Below are positions 60,961 through 64,000 of a stretch of 64,000 nucleotides of DNA, piece after piece. The stretch lies in contig NZ_CP138995.1 of the NCBI RefSeq assembly GCF_044596045.1, forward strand, positions 2,666,001 through 2,730,000, in the 5' to 3' direction. The DNA comes from Flagellimonas sp947499585 (GTDB lineage: Bacteria; Bacteroidota; Bacteroidia; Flavobacteriales; Flavobacteriaceae). The notes under the pieces are model-generated. The model saw nothing but the letters and a program-made list of their open reading frames with translations. It ran no database searches and was not told where the DNA came from. Position 1 is the first letter of the stretch; each line of letters opens with the position of its first letter. The translations under genes were made by a program, and so were the position numbers.

Positions 60961-61856
60961 AATAAAGTATTGGGTTTACTTTGGTGCAGCGTATTGGGAA
61001 TAGTAAGATCACTGTCAAATTCTTTATTGAGTTTTTCTATAAAATAAGCAGATAATAAAGGGGATTCCAACTCCAAATTCTGATGTACAAAAAAATGAAT
61101 ATTCTTCAAGCCTAAATTCTTCCATATAGCTAATCTACTTATCCAATCATCCATTCTTGGATAATCGGAAGCATGATTTGCTCCCACATACCTAATGAAT
61201 GCTTCGTTGTTCGTTAACCGCATGTGCATTAAATCCCTTCTACCAGCAGTGTCCACCAAGACATTGGCAATGTTGTTTTCTTGCAGCAAATGGTAAAGCT
61301 CTTGTGCTACGTTCTCATCATTAAACCAGTCCGTATGTCTAAATTCCATGGCCAACGGAAATTCTTTTGGCCAGTATTCTACAAACTGCACTACCCTATC
61401 CCAGTTTTTGGGATTAAAGTTGTTGTGCATTTGTAAAAAAATAGTCCCCAATTTATCTTTTAGAAGTGAGGTCACCTCCAGATACCGGTCTGCTATTTCA
61501 TATACTTTGTCATTAAGTCTTCTCAAATGGCTCACCTCATTGGTCATTTTTGGAAAGAACTTAAAACCTTCAGGAGTTTTATCGTACCATTTTTGATATT
61601 GTTCCGCTGGAAAGATTCTATAAAAAGTAGCATTCAACTCAATACAGTTAAATTGCGAAGAATAATATACCAACTCATCCTTAGTTCCCCTTGGGTAAAA
61701 ATTCTTAAGGTCTTGCCTGTTCCACTTTGCACAACCAACATAAATGTTTGTTTTTTCATTTTTCTTGCTTGTTGAAAGCACCACTTGGGTATCTGGATGG
61801 TCCTTTGGGATAGTAAAATCTACTAATTCTGGTTGCTCTACTTTTCCGAATTTCAT
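60957..61856 (-). CDS. DUF72 family protein
   Basis: A 299-residue TIM-barrel-like DUF72 protein. It has IYVGCAKWNRQDLKNFYP at the start of the domain (about residue 38), FNCIELNATFYRIF, and FAMEFRHTDWF-type residues (LAMEFRHTDWFND) in the middle. The biochemical function of the family is not established. It overlaps the convergent decarboxylase gene stop by 4 bases. Confidence 0.92.
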   Translation of the reverse strand: MKFGKVEQPELVDFTIPKDHPDTQVVLSTSKKNEKTNIYVGCAKWNRQDLKNFYPRGTKDELVYYSSQFNCIELNATFYRIFPAEQYQKWYDKTPEGFKFFPKMTNEVSHLRRLNDKVYEIADRYLEVTSLLKDKLGTIFLQMHNNFNPKNWDRVVQFVEYWPKEFPLAMEFRHTDWFNDENVAQELYHLLQENNIANVLVDTAGRRDLMHMRLTNNEAFIRYVGANHASDYPRMDDWISRLAIWKNLGLKNIHFFVHQNLELESPLLSAYFIEKLNKEFDSDLTIPNTLHQSKPNTLF

Positions 61857-61985
61857 GGATTGGAATTTGTAATAAGAAGACTAAGTTATGAATAAATGAA
61901 CCCTGTTCATAACATCGTTAAAAACTATTGCCTCAGTAAATTTTGTGCGGTTTTTGATTATGTAATTTTATTAAAACTTCCAATT

Positions 61986-62393
61986 ATGGATTCAAGATCC
62001 AAGAATCTTTTGGACATTCGTCCAGAGATTAAACAAGCTCAACTGTATGATAGTATGGGTTTAGATGAGCGATTTCAGAACCAGACTTTACGCCCAGTAA
62101 TCAAACTTCAAAACTTTTTATTAGTAGAGGTTTTTAAAAACTACATTCATAAGCATAAGGATGCCTTTTATGAGTTGTCGTTGGAAAAAAGGTTGGGCTA
62201 CATAGAAAGAGCAATCCAAAAAGACATCAAATTCAGAAACTCTTTAAAAGGCATGATCATTGGTCAGTTTACTGTTGAGGAATATCAAACCTATACATTG
62301 AACTCTTCTGCTTTGAACAAGAGAATGATGAATATGGTCATAGAACGATTAAAGGATCAAGTCCAGCTACTGGAAAATGAAGTGCTAGTCTAA
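61986..62393 (+). CDS. Conserved hypothetical protein (135 residues)
   Basis: A helical 135-residue cytoplasmic protein with no signal peptide. Similar proteins in Flavobacteriia are sometimes labelled glyoxalase, but I see no metal-binding His or Glu pattern that would support this name. The start was set at the Met at 61986, since MDSRSKNLLDIRPEI reads as a natural N-terminus while the upstream frame is low-quality. It overlaps the stop of the DUF2461 gene by 9 bases. Confidence 0.78.
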   Translation: MDSRSKNLLDIRPEIKQAQLYDSMGLDERFQNQTLRPVIKLQNFLLVEVFKNYIHKHKDAFYELSLEKRLGYIERAIQKDIKFRNSLKGMIIGQFTVEEYQTYTLNSSALNKRMMNMVIERLKDQVQLLENEVLV

Positions 62394-63113
62394 AAGTGAC
62401 TCTCCATTTAAATTGGTGGTCAAAATATCGCTCATCAGGTCAAAGTATGGTCTAATCGTTTTAAAAGATTTATCCACTTCTTCAATAAATGAGGTAGACA
62501 AAACTTCTTTGTCTTTAAAGTTTCTGACGAAAATGAATTGCTTTTTCTTGATTAAATCAATGTTTTGATGCTCTTTGTCAAACCCCTTTGGGGCAGTTTT
62601 TACACCATCGCCTTCTAGCTCTCCCCAAATATCCTTGAATGACTTTTTATTGATGACACTTCTAAACTCAGAAGCATCCATCTCTAATTCTTTTCGTATT
62701 CTGAATAGATCTTCCTTGTTGGGCTCCCAAAATCCTGTGGCCATAAAGGTTTCACCTGGTTTGATTCTCAAATAATACCCCCCTCGTAAATGTGCGCCCA
62801 ATCTTGAGAACGATCCCGCGAAATGCGTTTTATAAGGTGTTTTGTCCTTGGAAAAACGAACATCCCTATAAATACGGAACATCTTCATTTTTTCAATTTC
62901 ATCATGGGCGTTTAAGCGCTCTTGAACGTTTTCATAAAAAGATTTTACATCGGCTTCATGTTTTTTAAAAGTGATTTTATTGTCTAAAAACCATTCTTTG
63001 TTGTTGTTCTTTGCAAGTTCTTTTAGAAAACTGAAAGTCTCTTTTGTAATTACTGAATTATTCACAGGACTAAGATATTGTGTTATTTTTAAGCTAAAGT
63101 TAGCCATTTCCAT
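62385..63113 (-). CDS. DUF2461 family protein
   Basis: A 242-residue protein of DUF2461, known mostly from uncharacterised proteins. The family motif TFSFLKELAKNNNKEWFLDNK is near the start, followed by RIYRDVRFSKDKTPYKTHF and GGYYLRIKPGE. The best start is unclear: Met1, Met3, or a GTG about 16 codons in (VNNSVITK) would give the usual N-terminus beginning close to TKETF. The function is unknown. Confidence 0.88.
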   Translation of the reverse strand: MEMANFSLKITQYLSPVNNSVITKETFSFLKELAKNNNKEWFLDNKITFKKHEADVKSFYENVQERLNAHDEIEKMKMFRIYRDVRFSKDKTPYKTHFAGSFSRLGAHLRGGYYLRIKPGETFMATGFWEPNKEDLFRIRKELEMDASEFRSVINKKSFKDIWGELEGDGVKTAPKGFDKEHQNIDLIKKKQFIFVRNFKDKEVLSTSFIEEVDKSFKTIRPYFDLMSDILTTNLNGESLLD

Positions 63114-63159
63114 TACCCAGTGGTAACGATTTGGCTATTTTTAAACTTTATTTTTCATC

Positions 63160-63951
63160 ATGAATAAGGAAAAAATCATTGAAGAACTGAATAGGCATAA
63201 AAAACAACCCTATTTAGACTATAGGTTAAAAGAGGAAACCGAAAATTTCACCAACAAGCTTTTTTACACACTTTTTGATGTAAATACGCCGGTAGCCGAA
63301 AACTTAGATATTCTTGAGGCAAAGTTTAGTACGCTTGTGAACTTGGCATGTTGGGATTTAGAAAGACCCTGCACCAAGGTATGGGACAATTATGTTTCTT
63401 GTTTGCCTGAAATTTTAGAAAAACTGAATTTAGATGCCGAGGCTATTCTTAGTTGTGATCCGGCCTCGCTTTCCATTCAAGAAATATATATGGCGTATCC
63501 CGGGTTTTATGCGATTGCCATTTATAGATTGGCGCATGAGCTTTATACTCAAGGGTTCCCTCTAGTACCTAGATTGATGACGGAATACGCCCACAGACAA
63601 ACAGGGGTTGACATTAACCCTGGGGCTGAGATAGGCAAATCATTTTTTATTGATCATGCTACCGGTGTGGTAATTGGAGAAACGGCCATAATACATGACA
63701 ATGTAAAAATCTATCAAGGTGTCACTTTAGGAGCGCTGTATGTGGCCAAAAGTCTTCAAAAAACCAAAAGACATCCCACTATAATGTCTAATGTGACCAT
63801 CTATGCTAATGCTACGATTCTTGGTGGTGAAACAGTTGTTGGTGAAAATTCTGTTATAGGAGGAAACGCTTGGCTAACTGCTTCCGTTCCTGCCAATTCA
63901 ACGGTTTTTCATACACCAGAGATAAAAATAAAAACGGTTGCTAATGTCTAA
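63160..63951 (+). CDS. cysE: Serine O-acetyltransferase (EpsC-like CysE)
   Basis: Acetylates serine as the first step of cysteine synthesis. The C-terminal left-handed helix is clear: GVDINPGAEIGKSFFIDHAT, GVVIGETAIIHDNVKIYQGV and GGNAWLTASVPANSTV. The longer N-terminal helical part matches the EpsC form. At 263 residues it is normal for this type. The stop overlaps the start of cysM by 8 bases, so the two are translationally coupled. Confidence 0.94.
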   Translation: MNKEKIIEELNRHKKQPYLDYRLKEETENFTNKLFYTLFDVNTPVAENLDILEAKFSTLVNLACWDLERPCTKVWDNYVSCLPEILEKLNLDAEAILSCDPASLSIQEIYMAYPGFYAIAIYRLAHELYTQGFPLVPRLMTEYAHRQTGVDINPGAEIGKSFFIDHATGVVIGETAIIHDNVKIYQGVTLGALYVAKSLQKTKRHPTIMSNVTIYANATILGGETVVGENSVIGGNAWLTASVPANSTVFHTPEIKIKTVANV

Positions 63952-64000
63952 AAGTGTACTTGACCTTATTGGGAACACGCCTTTGGTAGAATCCAAAGTT
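63944..64000 (+). CDS. cysM: Cysteine synthase, 5' partial
   Basis: The window ends inside this gene. The readable part, MSKSVLDLIGNTPLVESKV, is the classic N-terminus of O-acetylserine sulfhydrylase (DLIGNTPL). Together with cysE it forms the cysteine-synthesis pair. CysM cannot be told from CysK with so few residues; the symbol is a guess based on the coupling to an EpsC-type cysE. Confidence 0.85.
   Translation, partial: MSKSVLDLIGNTPLVESKV

Overview
The window looks like chromosomal DNA of a member of the Flavobacteriaceae (Bacteroidota), probably marine. The base composition is AT-rich and Shine-Dalgarno sequences are almost absent. Many lipoproteins carry a short lipobox, the primary sigma factor is the short form (287 residues, no region 1.1), and several families are typical of Flavobacteriia (DUF2652, DUF3052, DUF1080, CarboxypepD_reg/TonB-plug proteins, PD40 proteins). 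The genus cannot be fixed by reading alone. I saw no rRNA, tRNA, CRISPR array, transposase or integrase.

Layout. 0.1-15.4 kb is mostly minus strand: an aldehyde dehydrogenase, lipoproteins, a Tat-type Gfo/Idh/MocA oxidoreductase beside a secreted alpha/beta hydrolase, a secreted methyltransferase-like protein, a large sortilin-type beta-propeller protein, DUF3052 and DUF2652 proteins, a trehalase and a serine hydrolase. 15.5-17.5 kb holds two regulators: a GntR/FCD protein with a perfect 16-bp palindrome just upstream, and a membrane-anchored AraC protein. 18.1-28.4 kb is one compact minus-strand operon of eleven genes: a two-subunit molybdenum hydroxylase predicted to act outside the cytoplasm, then moaD, moaA, mobA, a moeB-rhodanese fusion, a TauE/SafE permease, moeA, xdhC, a mocA-like gene and an amidohydrolase. 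It encodes much of the cofactor pathway and the enzyme that uses it, but moaC, moaE and mogA/moaB are absent.

28.6-39.3 kb contains a VWA lipoprotein, two convergent DUF1080 proteins, a three-gene cell-wall operon (3D-domain lipoprotein, amidase, M14 peptidase), a pirin, a serine hydrolase, menB and a membrane protein with two ExbD-like C-terminal segments. 39.4-52.6 kb is the accessory part. It holds an HEILH lipoprotein, a TTG-start gene bracketed by a 10-bp inverted repeat, a LytTR-CPBP pair bounded by two copies of a roughly 110-bp repeat, a decayed PD40 gene, lpxD, a RidA lipoprotein with an M20 amidohydrolase, a VWA/TonB-plug chimera, an FCP1-like HAD gene and a 173-bp element with terminal inverted repeats. 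Six copies of one short hairpin repeat family lie between genes here, all in the same orientation.

52.6-64 kb is more conserved: glycosyltransferase, helicase, rpoD, an M19 dipeptidase, a thioesterase, a phosphatidylserine decarboxylase, DUF72, DUF2461, and cysE followed by the start of cysM. Between rpoD and the next annotated genes lie two overlooked tandem paralogous micro-ORFs (33 and 32 codons). They converge on rpoD and share its terminator, and they lie downstream of a protein with a histidine-phosphotransfer-like domain that lacks the phospho-acceptor histidine. This cluster is the best candidate here for something undescribed.
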